From assembly GCA_021845595.1 (NCBI GenBank), contig JAJZVV010000009.1:62001-126000 (forward strand): a stretch of 64,000 nucleotides of DNA. The letters run 5' to 3'. Within the stretch, counting starts at the first letter, position 1. The number at the start of each line of letters is the position of its first letter. Of the stretch, positions 8,046 through 19,018 are shown one piece after another. A program made the position numbers and the translations under genes. The notes under the pieces are model-generated. The model saw only the letters and a list, made by a program, of their open reading frames with translations. It was not told the origin of the DNA and made no database searches. The DNA comes from Pseudomonadota bacterium (lineage in GTDB: Bacteria; Pseudomonadota; Alphaproteobacteria; Acetobacterales; Acetobacteraceae).

Positions 8046-10151
8046 TCAGCCCGCCAGCAGCGTCCGCGCCGCCGCACCCTGCTCGAACAGGGCGAGCAGC
8101 ACGCGCACCGCGCGCCCGCGCGCGGTGGTGAGGGTCGCGTCGCGCGCCAGCAGGGCGGCGGCGTCGCGGTGGGCGAGGTGCAGCAGATCGGCGTCGGCCA
8201 CCGGGTCGGCGAGGCGGAACCCGGGCAGGCCGGACTGGCGCGTGCCGAGCAGATCGCCGCCGCCGCGCAGGCGGAAATCCTCGTCGGCGATGACGAACCC
8301 GTCGTCGGTGTCGCGCAGCAGCGTCAGGCGCTGGCGCGCCGCCTCGGTGAGGCCGTCGCCGTGCAGCAGCAGGCAGAAGCTCTGCGCCGTGCCGCGCCCG
8401 ACGCGTCCGCGCAGCTGGTGCAGCTGGGCCAGGCCGAACCGCTCGGCCTGCTCGATCACCATCACGCTGGCCTGCGGCACGTCGACGCCCACCTCCACCA
8501 CCGTCGTCGCCACCAGGATGCGGCTGCGCCCGGCGGCGAAATCCTCCAGCGAAGCGGCCCGCGCCGCCGGGTCCTGGCGGCCGTGGGCGAGGCCGACGCC
8601 GGCGCCGAAGCGCGCGCGCAGCACGGCGAAGCGCGCCTCGGCGGCGGCGAGGTCGCCGGCCTCGCTCTCGGCCAGCAGCGGGCAGACCCAGTAGATCGAG
8701 GCCCCGGCGGCCAGCGCGCGCTCGATCGCCGCGGTCACCTCCGCCAGCGCGGCCAGCGAGTGCAGCGTCGTGCGCACGCGCTGGCGGCCGGCGGGCTTCT
8801 CGGTCAGGCGGCTGACCGCGACCTCGCCCCACTGCGTCAGCAGCAGCGTGCGCGGGATCGGCGTCGCCGTCATCACCAGCACGTCCGTCGCCGCGCCCTT
8901 GGCGCCGAGCAGCAGGCGCTGGTGGACGCCGAACCGGTGCTGCTCGTCCACCACCGCCAGCGCCAGATCGCGAAACCGCACCCGCTCCTGGAACAGCGCG
9001 TGGGTGCCGACGGCGAGGGGGATCTCCCCCTCCGCCAGCCCGGCCAGGATGCGCCGCCGCTCCGCCGGTTTCACCGCCCCGGTGAGCAGCGCCACCGGCA
9101 CCGGGCAGAGATGCGTGAGCGTGGCGTGGTGCTGGCGCGCCAGCAGCTCGGTCGGCGCCATCAGCGCCGCCTGCGTCCCGGCCTCGACGGCAGCGAGCAT
9201 GGCCAGCGCCGCGACCAGCGTCTTGCCGCTGCCGACGTCCCCCTGCAGCAGGCGCAGCATGCGGTGCGGCGCGGCGAGGTCGGCGTCGATCTCGGCCAGC
9301 GCCTGGCGCTGCGATTGCGTCGGCGCGTGGCCGAAGGCGGCGAGCGCCCGGGCGCGCAGACGCCCGTCGCCGGCGAGGCTGCGCCCGGGCCGCGTGCGCA
9401 GCCGGGCGCGCACCAGCGCGATGGCGATCCGGCCGGCGAGCAGTTCGTCGTAGGCGAGCCGCCGCCGCGGCGCGGGCCCCGGCATCGAAGCCGGGGCTTG
9501 CAGCGCGGCGAGCGCGGCGGCGAACCCGGGCCAGGCCTCGCGCTTCATCAGCGCCGGGTCGTGCCATTCCGGCAGCGCCGGCAGCCGCGCCAGCGCCGCG
9601 GCCATCGCCTTGCGCACGTGCCAGGCCATCAGCCCCGCGGTCAGCGGCCAGACCGGCTCGATCCCCGGCAGCAGCGCGGCGCGCGCCTCCGGCAGGCAAT
9701 GGTCCGGGTGCGGCAGGCACGGCCGGCCCTGGAAACTCTCCACCTTGCCCGACACCAGCACGCGGCTGCCCGGCGCCAGCGCGGCGGGGCCAGACCTCTG
9801 GGAAAAGGCGGGCCGCTGGAAGGAGGCGAGACGCTGGGCAAAATAGACCAGATCGGCGAAGCCGGTGCCGTCGCCGATGGTGATGCGCCACGGCTGGCGC
9901 GGCGTCTCCGGGCGCTCATGGCGGATGATCTCGGCGGCGACGGTCGCCAGCGTGCCCGGCCGCAGATCGCGGATCGCGACGCGCGCGCTGCGGTCGAGAT
10001 GGCCCTGCGGCAGATGGAACAGCAGGTCCACCACCCGCTCGCCGCCGATGGCGCGGGCGAACAGGGCCCGCCGCGCCGGCCCCACGCCGGGCAGCGTGTC
10101 CAGGGAGGCAAACAGCGGCGCGAGCAATCGGGCGGGCGTTTCGTGTTCCAC
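8046..10151 (-). CDS. recG: ATP-dependent DNA helicase RecG
   Basis: This superfamily 2 helicase of about 701 residues regresses and remodels stalled replication forks and branched recombination intermediates. The N-terminal wedge/OB region begins with LDTLPGVGPARR and includes IGDGTGFADLVYF. Helicase motifs are clear: LLQGDVGSGKT (Walker A), DEQHRFG (DEQH box), VMTATPIPRTL (motif III), ATTVVEVGVDVP and QLRGRVGRG. The GTG at 10151 gives a length and N-terminus typical of RecG. An ATG at 10196 would add 15 residues and overlap the divergent sdhE start. Confidence 0.95.
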   Translation of the reverse strand: MEHETPARLLAPLFASLDTLPGVGPARRALFARAIGGERVVDLLFHLPQGHLDRSARVAIRDLRPGTLATVAAEIIRHERPETPRQPWRITIGDGTGFADLVYFAQRLASFQRPAFSQRSGPAALAPGSRVLVSGKVESFQGRPCLPHPDHCLPEARAALLPGIEPVWPLTAGLMAWHVRKAMAAALARLPALPEWHDPALMKREAWPGFAAALAALQAPASMPGPAPRRRLAYDELLAGRIAIALVRARLRTRPGRSLAGDGRLRARALAAFGHAPTQSQRQALAEIDADLAAPHRMLRLLQGDVGSGKTLVAALAMLAAVEAGTQAALMAPTELLARQHHATLTHLCPVPVALLTGAVKPAERRRILAGLAEGEIPLAVGTHALFQERVRFRDLALAVVDEQHRFGVHQRLLLGAKGAATDVLVMTATPIPRTLLLTQWGEVAVSRLTEKPAGRQRVRTTLHSLAALAEVTAAIERALAAGASIYWVCPLLAESEAGDLAAAEARFAVLRARFGAGVGLAHGRQDPAARAASLEDFAAGRSRILVATTVVEVGVDVPQASVMVIEQAERFGLAQLHQLRGRVGRGTAQSFCLLLHGDGLTEAARQRLTLLRDTDDGFVIADEDFRLRGGGDLLGTRQSGLPGFRLADPVADADLLHLAHRDAAALLARDATLTTARGRAVRVLLALFEQGAAARTLLAG

Positions 10152-10194
10152 GGGCTGACAGGGTGCGGCGGCGCCGCTATATCCCACCGCGCGC

Positions 10195-10493
10195 ATGATT
10201 GACCAAACCCTCCCCGAGACGGCCGGGCTCGAGGCCCGCCGCAAGCGGCTCCTGTTCCGCGCCACCCATCGCGGCACCCACGAGACGGATCTGCTCGTCG
10301 GCGGCTATGTCGCCCCGCGCCTGGCCTCGCTCTCGGAGGCCGAGATCGCCGCCATCGAGGCGGTGCTGGAGCTGCCGGACGTCGATCTGGCCGACTGGCT
10401 CTCCGGCCGCCGGCCGATCCCCGCCGAGTATGCCTCGACGCCGCTGCCGGCGATGCGCGCCGCCGTCCTGGAACGCTCAGACCGGGCGCGCCC

Positions 10494-10497
<4 letters not shown>
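10195..10497 (+). CDS. sdhE: FAD assembly factor SdhE (succinate dehydrogenase maturation)
   Basis: This 100-residue protein of the SdhE/DUF339 family helps flavinylation of the succinate dehydrogenase A subunit. The diagnostic motif, an RGxxExD element, is present (HRGTHETDLLVGGY), followed by a helical C-terminal region with LADWLSGRRPIP. It overlaps mfd by four bases (ATGA) and is divergent from recG. The sdhE-mfd coupling with recG on the other strand is a layout I associate with alphaproteobacteria. Confidence 0.92.
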
Positions 10498-13931
<3,434 letters not shown>

Positions 13932-14033
13932 GCGCGCGAACGTCCCGAGCGCCTTCGCGCCAGTTCTCCCGCGCGCCTACGCGCGACACGTCCCGCGCGC
14001 TTACGCGCGACGCCCCCCCGAGCGTCCGCGCGC
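13932..14033. repeat. Alternating GC hairpins after mfd
   Basis: Between the mfd stop and the convergent mucR stop is a short array built of near-identical elements: GCGCGCCTACGCGCGAC and GCGCGCTTACGCGCGAC, plus degenerate copies either side, separated by CGTCCC or GCCCCC. Each can fold into a GCGCG-CTTA-CGCGC stem. It could act as a bidirectional terminator for the two converging genes, although no T-run is present. Confidence 0.4.
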
Positions 14034-14504
14034 TTACGCTTCCCGCTTGCGTCCCGGCGGGCGGCCGCGGCGGCCGGGGACCTTCGCCGGGCGCTCCTCC
14101 GGCTTCGCCGCCGCCTTGCGGCCGAGCCCGATTTCCTTGGCCAGGGCGGAGCGGCGCTCGGCATAGTCCGGCGCGACCATCGGATAGGTCGGGGGCAGGC
14201 CCCATTTCTGCCGGTACTGGTCGGGCGTCATGCCGTAGGAGGTCATCAGATGCCGTTTCAGCATCTGCAAACGCTTGCCGTCCTCCAGGCAGACGATGTG
14301 GTCGGGGAAGACCGAACGTTTGATCGGCACCGCCGGCACCAGCTTGGCTTCCTCCACCGGCGCGGCACCGCTGCCGGCCAGCGCGCGGTAGACGCTCTCG
14401 ATGAGCGCCGGCAGAGCCTCGGCGCTCACCGTATTGTGGGTGACGTGCGCGGCGACGATCTGCGCGGTCAGGCGGAGCAGGGAGGGCAGGGCGGTTTCGC
14501 TCAT
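14034..14504 (-). CDS. MucR/Ros-family transcriptional regulator
   Basis: This 156-residue protein carries the MucR/Ros core (IVCLEDGKRLQMLKRHLMTS, then YGMTPDQYRQKWGLPPTYPM and YAERRSALAKEIGLGR) and a basic tail rich in Arg and Lys. The family binds AT-rich promoters and often controls exopolysaccharide, motility and the cell cycle in alphaproteobacteria. In Ros the zinc site uses Cys2-His2. Here the second Cys is Asp, as usual for MucR, and the histidine normally found in the THY/THH segment is replaced (MTSYG), so zinc binding may be altered or absent. ATG at 14504 with AAAGG upstream. Confidence 0.9.
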   Translation of the reverse strand: MSETALPSLLRLTAQIVAAHVTHNTVSAEALPALIESVYRALAGSGAAPVEEAKLVPAVPIKRSVFPDHIVCLEDGKRLQMLKRHLMTSYGMTPDQYRQKWGLPPTYPMVAPDYAERRSALAKEIGLGRKAAAKPEERPAKVPGRRGRPPGRKREA

Positions 14505-14661
14505 GGCAACCTTTTGCGGGCACGAAGTCAGGGACCGGTCCCGGCGCGAGGCGCGGGTCAACCGCCGCCGCGCCCGGCCCGGGCAACGCGGCACGGCACG
14601 ACGTTTTGAAGCCGTTTCCGCTTTGCTTCAAGCCCTTTTGCCATGCCGCCCGCCTCGCGTT

Positions 14662-15840
14662 TCATTTTCTTGCCGAATCGGCCCCGGCGGCGACGAGGGC
14701 ACAGGCCAGCAGCAGCGCCGCCATCGGCACCGCCGTGCCGTTGGCGAGCAGCCCGGCCAGCGTGCTGGAAGCGGCGCCGAGGGCGAACTGCCACGTCCCC
14801 ATCAGCGCCGAAGCCGAGGCGGCGTGGGCGGCGTGGCGCGCCAGGGCGGCGGCCACCGCGGCCGGCATGAGAAAGCCGAGGCTGGCGACGGCGAGCGAGA
14901 TCGGCGGCATCACCGTCCAGGTCGCGACCCGGCCGCTGAGCGCCACCACGCCGAGCGCCAGCGCCGCCGCCAGCAGCGTCCGCGCCGCGAGCCGCACCAC
15001 GCGCCCGACGCCGAGCCGGCCGACGAGGCGGGCATTGACCTGCGCGGCGGCGATGAAACCGGCCGCGTTGGCGCCGAACACCATGCCGTACTGCGTCGGG
15101 CTGAAATGCAGCAGCCCGATGAACAGGCCCGGCGAGCCGGCGAGGTAGGCGAACATCCCGGCCATCCCCGCCGCCCCGGCGAGCGCGTTGGTGGCGAAGC
15201 TCCGCTCCATCCCGATGGCGGCGTAGCGCGCGGCGATGCCGCCCAGGGTCAGCCGGATGCGCATCGTCTCGGGCAGCGTGTCCGGCAAGTAGCGCCAGAC
15301 CAGGGCGCAGCTGACGACGCCATAGACCGTCGCCACCCAGAAAATCACCCGCCAGTCCGCCACCGCCAGCAGCATCCCGCCCAGCGTCGGGGCGAGGATC
15401 GGCACCACCCCGGTGACCAGCATCAGCCGCGCCAGCATCCGCGCCGTCGCCGTGCCTTCGGTGAGGTCGCGCACCACCGCCCGCGGCACCACCATCGAGG
15501 CCGAGGCGCCGAGCGCGGCGAGCAGGCGCCAGACCGAGAAGCTCGCCAGCCCCGGCGCCAGCGCGCAGCCGGCGGAGGCGAGGGTGTAGAGCGCGGTGCC
15601 GGCGAGCAGGGGCAGGCGCCGGCCGAACCGGTCGGCGAGCACGCCCTGCATCATCTGGCCGCAGGCCAGCCCGGCGAACCAGGCCGCCAGCGTGAGCTGC
15701 GCGCCGCCGCCGAACTCGGCGCCGATGCGCGGGAAGGCCGGCAGATACATGTCGGTCGAGAGCGGGCCGACGGCGGAGAGCGTGCCGAGCAGCAGCGTGA
15801 GGCCGAGCGGCACCGTTTGGCCGACCCGCCGGCGGTTCAC
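14662..15840 (-). CDS. Bcr/CflA-type MFS drug exporter
   Basis: This 392-residue, 12-helix major facilitator of the DHA1 (Bcr/CflA) type is a proton-coupled exporter of small molecules. It shows LSTDMYLPAFP in the first helix and the family motif A loop GVLADRFGRRLPL. It starts at a GTG that overlaps the ketoreductase stop by four bases (GTGA), so it is the last gene of the long biosynthetic operon. It could export an intermediate or product, or just be a passenger; substrate unknown. Confidence 0.85.
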   Translation of the reverse strand: MNRRRVGQTVPLGLTLLLGTLSAVGPLSTDMYLPAFPRIGAEFGGGAQLTLAAWFAGLACGQMMQGVLADRFGRRLPLLAGTALYTLASAGCALAPGLASFSVWRLLAALGASASMVVPRAVVRDLTEGTATARMLARLMLVTGVVPILAPTLGGMLLAVADWRVIFWVATVYGVVSCALVWRYLPDTLPETMRIRLTLGGIAARYAAIGMERSFATNALAGAAGMAGMFAYLAGSPGLFIGLLHFSPTQYGMVFGANAAGFIAAAQVNARLVGRLGVGRVVRLAARTLLAAALALGVVALSGRVATWTVMPPISLAVASLGFLMPAAVAAALARHAAHAASASALMGTWQFALGAASSTLAGLLANGTAVPMAALLLACALVAAGADSARK

Positions 15841-16538
15841 GTCATGCCGCCATCGACCGCGATCGTCTGGCCGCTGATGTAGCCGGCCTCGGCCGAGGCG
15901 AGGAACCCGACCAGGGCGGCGACCTCCGCCGGGGTGCCGGCGCGCTTCATCGGCACGATCTCGGCGATGCGCCGCGCATCCATCACCGCCTCGACCGCGG
16001 GCGAGGCGATGATCCCCGGCGCCACCGCGTTCACCGTCACCCCCCGGCTCGCCACCTCGCGCGAGAGCGAGCGCACGGCGCCGATCAGCCCGGCCTTGGC
16101 GGCGGCATAGTTGGTCTGGCCGCGATTGCCGATCAGCGCCGAGACCGAGGCGATGGCAATGATGCGGCCGAACCGCGTCGCCAGCATCGGCAGCAGCAGC
16201 GGCTGGGTGACGGCGAAGAACCCGTCCAGCGACACCGCGATCACCTCGCGCCACTGCGCCGCGCGCATCCCGGCCAGCGGCGCGTCGATATGGATGCCGG
16301 CGTTGTGCACCAGCACCTGGATCGGCCCCTCGGCCAGCAGCGCCGCCAGCGCCTCGGCCGCCGCCGCCGGGTCGGCGAGGTCGAAGCCGATGGCGCGCCC
16401 GCCGATCTCCCCGGCCAGCGCCTCGGCCGCCGCCGCGCCGCGATGGTAGTGGACCACGACCGCGAGCCCCGCGGCGGCGAGGCGGCGGCAGATCGCACCG
16501 CCGAGCGGGCTGGCCCCGCCGGTGACCAGCGCGCGCAT
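15837..16538 (-). CDS. SDR-family 3-ketoacyl-ACP reductase (FabG/ApeQ-like)
   Basis: This 233-residue short-chain dehydrogenase shows the nucleotide-binding start (LVTGGASPLGGAI), NAG motif (VHNAGIHIDAP), catalytic Ser-Tyr-Lys (SVSALIG, NYAAAKAG) and a FabG-like end (SGQTIAVDGGMT). It would reduce the beta-keto group of the ACP-bound chain using NADPH. Its start overlaps the dehydratase stop by one base, and the MFS gene overlaps its end. The operon context points to a dedicated pathway enzyme rather than the housekeeping FabG. Confidence 0.9.
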   Translation of the reverse strand: MRALVTGGASPLGGAICRRLAAAGLAVVVHYHRGAAAAEALAGEIGGRAIGFDLADPAAAAEALAALLAEGPIQVLVHNAGIHIDAPLAGMRAAQWREVIAVSLDGFFAVTQPLLLPMLATRFGRIIAIASVSALIGNRGQTNYAAAKAGLIGAVRSLSREVASRGVTVNAVAPGIIASPAVEAVMDARRIAEIVPMKRAGTPAEVAALVGFLASAEAGYISGQTIAVDGGMT

Positions 16539-16987
16539 CAGCCGCGCCCGGGTTCGGCGGGCAGAGGCGCGAACGCGATCAGCGCCTCGCCGCCCGCCAG
16601 CGTCCGCCCGTCCTCGGCGAGGAGGGAGAATTCATAGCGCATCGCCCGTGCATCCCCGGCCAGCAGTTGCGCCGTCACGCCCATGGTGCCGATCGCCGCC
16701 GCGTCCAGCCGCGCGCAGGCGAACCGCGCCGCGCGCAGGCTGGCGAGCAGGCCGGGCGGCGTCGGCTCGCCGCCGATCAGCGCGCCGTGCAGCGCCGCCG
16801 CCTGCAGCCCGTATTCGATGCCCGCCACCGCCGGCAGAATGCCGTGCCGGCGCAGCGGATTGGCCGGGTCGAGATGCGAGCGCGCCAGGCAGCGCACCCG
16901 CCCCGCATCCCACCCGGCGACGCGCTCCAGCAGGCACATCCGGCCCTGGTGGGGGATCAGGCGGAGAATGGCGGCGCGGTCAAGCAT
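16538..16987 (-). CDS. 3-hydroxyacyl-ACP dehydratase, hotdog fold (ApeP-like)
   Basis: This 149-residue hotdog protein is of the type found in aryl-polyene and related clusters. Conserved features are IPHQGRMCLLERV near the N-terminus and RRHGILPAVAGIEYGLQAAA, which resembles the active-site helix entry. It should dehydrate the 3-hydroxyacyl chain to a trans double bond. It overlaps the preceding chain-length-factor gene by eight bases and the ketoreductase gene by one. Confidence 0.82.
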   Translation of the reverse strand: MLDRAAILRLIPHQGRMCLLERVAGWDAGRVRCLARSHLDPANPLRRHGILPAVAGIEYGLQAAALHGALIGGEPTPPGLLASLRAARFACARLDAAAIGTMGVTAQLLAGDARAMRYEFSLLAEDGRTLAGGEALIAFAPLPAEPGRG

Positions 16988-17789
16988 CGCCAGGCTCGAA
17001 GGCAAGGTCCAGGCGCGCGTCGAGATAGGGCAGCGCCAGCCGCGCCGGCCGGCCGGCGGCGATCGCCGCCAGCAGCGGCAGCGCCTGGGCGGCGGGATTG
17101 GCCTCGGCCAGCCGGCGCAGCGCCGGCGGCAGGGCGGCGAACGGCGCCTCGGCCGGCACCGGCTGATAGCGCACGGCGAGCCGGCCAAGCCCGCCCCCCT
17201 CCGGTTCCGCCTCCACCGGTGCGAGCACGAAGGCGGCGGCGAACCCGGTCTCGGTGCGGCGCTTGGCGGCGAGCGGGGCGGGCAGCGGCGCGTCATGGAC
17301 GCAGAACAGCACCGGCGCCCCGGCCGCCAGCTCCACCATGGCGGCGAGCAGCCCGGCGGCGAAGGTGGCGTCGTGCAGCGCGATGCACTGGGTCGGCGCA
17401 CGCGAGCCGATGGCGATGGTCCAGTAGCCGGCGGCGGCGTTGTGCACCGAGTTGTGGAACTGGGTCGGCGACAGCTGCGGCGCCGGCCGCGCCAGCTCCT
17501 CCAGCAGCGCATGGACCACGGCGCCGTCCCCGTTCGAGGTGGCGAAGACATTGTGCGCCGCGTGCGGATCGATCCCGGCCATGGCCACGGCCTCGGCGGC
17601 GGTGGCCAGGGCGAGGCGGACGGTGGTGCCGAGGCGGCGGCGCTCGGCCGGCGGCAGCAGCCCCGGTACCGGCGGCGGCGCGTCCTCGGCCGCCCACGGC
17701 GCCTGCCCGGCCAGCACCGCGCGGCTCGCCGGAAACCCGGGCAGGCCCGAGCCCCACAGCCCGACGCCGAGGATCCGCGCCGGGATCAT
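16980..17789 (-). CDS. Ketosynthase-like chain-length-factor protein (N-terminal thiolase-fold domain only)
   Basis: This 269-residue protein resembles the beta-ketoacyl synthase N-terminal half (the ketoacyl-synt_2 type found as ApeC). It has recognisable thiolase-fold segments (FATSNGDGAVVHALL, SPTQFHNSVHNAAAGYW) but no TACSS-type nucleophile cysteine. In characterised aryl-polyene systems such a protein pairs with the active ketosynthase and sets chain length; that role is inferred here from family and position. ATG overlaps the ketosynthase stop by four bases (ATGA). Confidence 0.82.
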   Translation of the reverse strand: MIPARILGVGLWGSGLPGFPASRAVLAGQAPWAAEDAPPPVPGLLPPAERRRLGTTVRLALATAAEAVAMAGIDPHAAHNVFATSNGDGAVVHALLEELARPAPQLSPTQFHNSVHNAAAGYWTIAIGSRAPTQCIALHDATFAAGLLAAMVELAAGAPVLFCVHDAPLPAPLAAKRRTETGFAAAFVLAPVEAEPEGGGLGRLAVRYQPVPAEAPFAALPPALRRLAEANPAAQALPLLAAIAAGRPARLALPYLDARLDLAFEPGDA

Positions 17790-19018
17790 GCGCCGCCCGG
17801 CCGGCCGAGCACGAGGCAGCAATTGCCGCCGCCGAACCCGAAGGAATTGCTGAGCACCCGCCGCACCGGGCGTGCGCGCCCCGGCCGCTCCTTCCCGGAG
17901 GGCGGCAGCGGCACGCGCAAGCCCGGGTCCGGCTGGTCGAGATTGAGCGGCGCCGGCACGAGCCCGTGCTCGATCGCCAGGGTGGCGAGGATGGCCTCGA
18001 CGATGCCGGCCGCGCCCAGCGTGTGCCCGGTGTAGGCCTTGGTCGAGCTGGCCGGCACCGCGTCCGCGAAGACCGCGAACACCGCCTGGTCCTCGGCGGC
18101 GTCGTTGGCCGGGGTGCCGGTGCCGTGGAGATTGATCCAGTCGATCGCCCCCGGCGCCAGCCCGGCGGCGCCGAGCGCGGCGCGCATCGCCATCGCCGCC
18201 CCGGCGCCGTCGGGGCGCGGCGCGGACAGGTGATATCCGTCCGAGGAGGCGCCCCAGCCGAGCAGGGCGAACGCGTCCGGCGGCGCCGCCTCGGCGCGTT
18301 CGAGCAGCAGGAACCCGGCCGCCTCGCCGATGGAGAGCCCGTCGCGCGCGGCGTCGCCTGGCCGGCACGGGCCGGCGGCGATCAGTTCCAGCGCGGCGAA
18401 CCCGGCCAGGGTCAGGCCGCAGAGACTGTCCGCCCCGCCCACCACCGCGGCATCGACGATCCCGGCCGCGATCAGCCGCGCCCCGAGCCCGACCGCCTGG
18501 GCCGAGGAGGCGCAGGCGGTGGAGACGGTGAAGGCCGGCCCGGCGAGGCCGAGGGCGGCGCGGACGAAGCGCGGCAGCGCGCCGAGATCGTGGGTGTGCT
18601 CGAAATCGAGCCAGTCCGGCAGCGCCCCGCTCGCCGCGTCCCGCGCCCGGTAGGCTTCCTCGGAGGCCAGCACGCCGGAGGTGGAGGTGCCGAGCACGAC
18701 GCCGACGCGCCCGGGGCCATGGCGGCGGGCGGCGGCGCCGACGGCGGCGGCGAACCCGTCCGCGTCGAGGGCGAGATGCGCCAGCCGGTGGTTGCGGCAA
18801 TCGAACGCCGCCAGCCGCGCCGGCAGCCGGTGGCTCTCGACGCCTTCGACCCGGCCGATGAAGCCGCGGCGCTGGCCGGCGAAATCGCACGCCACCAGCC
18901 CCGAGCGCCCGGCCGCGAGCGCCGCCGCCGTCGCCGCCAGCCCGTGGCCGAGGGCGCTGACCAGCCCGCGCGCGGTGATGGCAAGCTCTGGCGGTGCCGG
19001 GTCGGTCATCGCGGCCAT
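17786..19018 (-). CDS. Beta-ketoacyl-ACP synthase (KAS II/ApeO-like)
   Basis: This condensing enzyme of about 410 residues has its active site intact: Cys in VSTACASSAQAV, His in NLHGTGTPANDAAED and His in KAYTGHTLGAAG. It ends in SNSFGFGGGNCCLVLG. It extends the ACP-bound chain with malonyl-ACP. The ATG at 19018 has AGGA six bases upstream. A second ATG at 19009 would give an ATGA junction with the MMPL gene. It probably works as a heterodimer with the adjacent chain-length-factor protein. Confidence 0.92.
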   Translation of the reverse strand: MAAMTDPAPPELAITARGLVSALGHGLAATAAALAAGRSGLVACDFAGQRRGFIGRVEGVESHRLPARLAAFDCRNHRLAHLALDADGFAAAVGAAARRHGPGRVGVVLGTSTSGVLASEEAYRARDAASGALPDWLDFEHTHDLGALPRFVRAALGLAGPAFTVSTACASSAQAVGLGARLIAAGIVDAAVVGGADSLCGLTLAGFAALELIAAGPCRPGDAARDGLSIGEAAGFLLLERAEAAPPDAFALLGWGASSDGYHLSAPRPDGAGAAMAMRAALGAAGLAPGAIDWINLHGTGTPANDAAEDQAVFAVFADAVPASSTKAYTGHTLGAAGIVEAILATLAIEHGLVPAPLNLDQPDPGLRVPLPPSGKERPGRARPVRRVLSNSFGFGGGNCCLVLGRPGGA

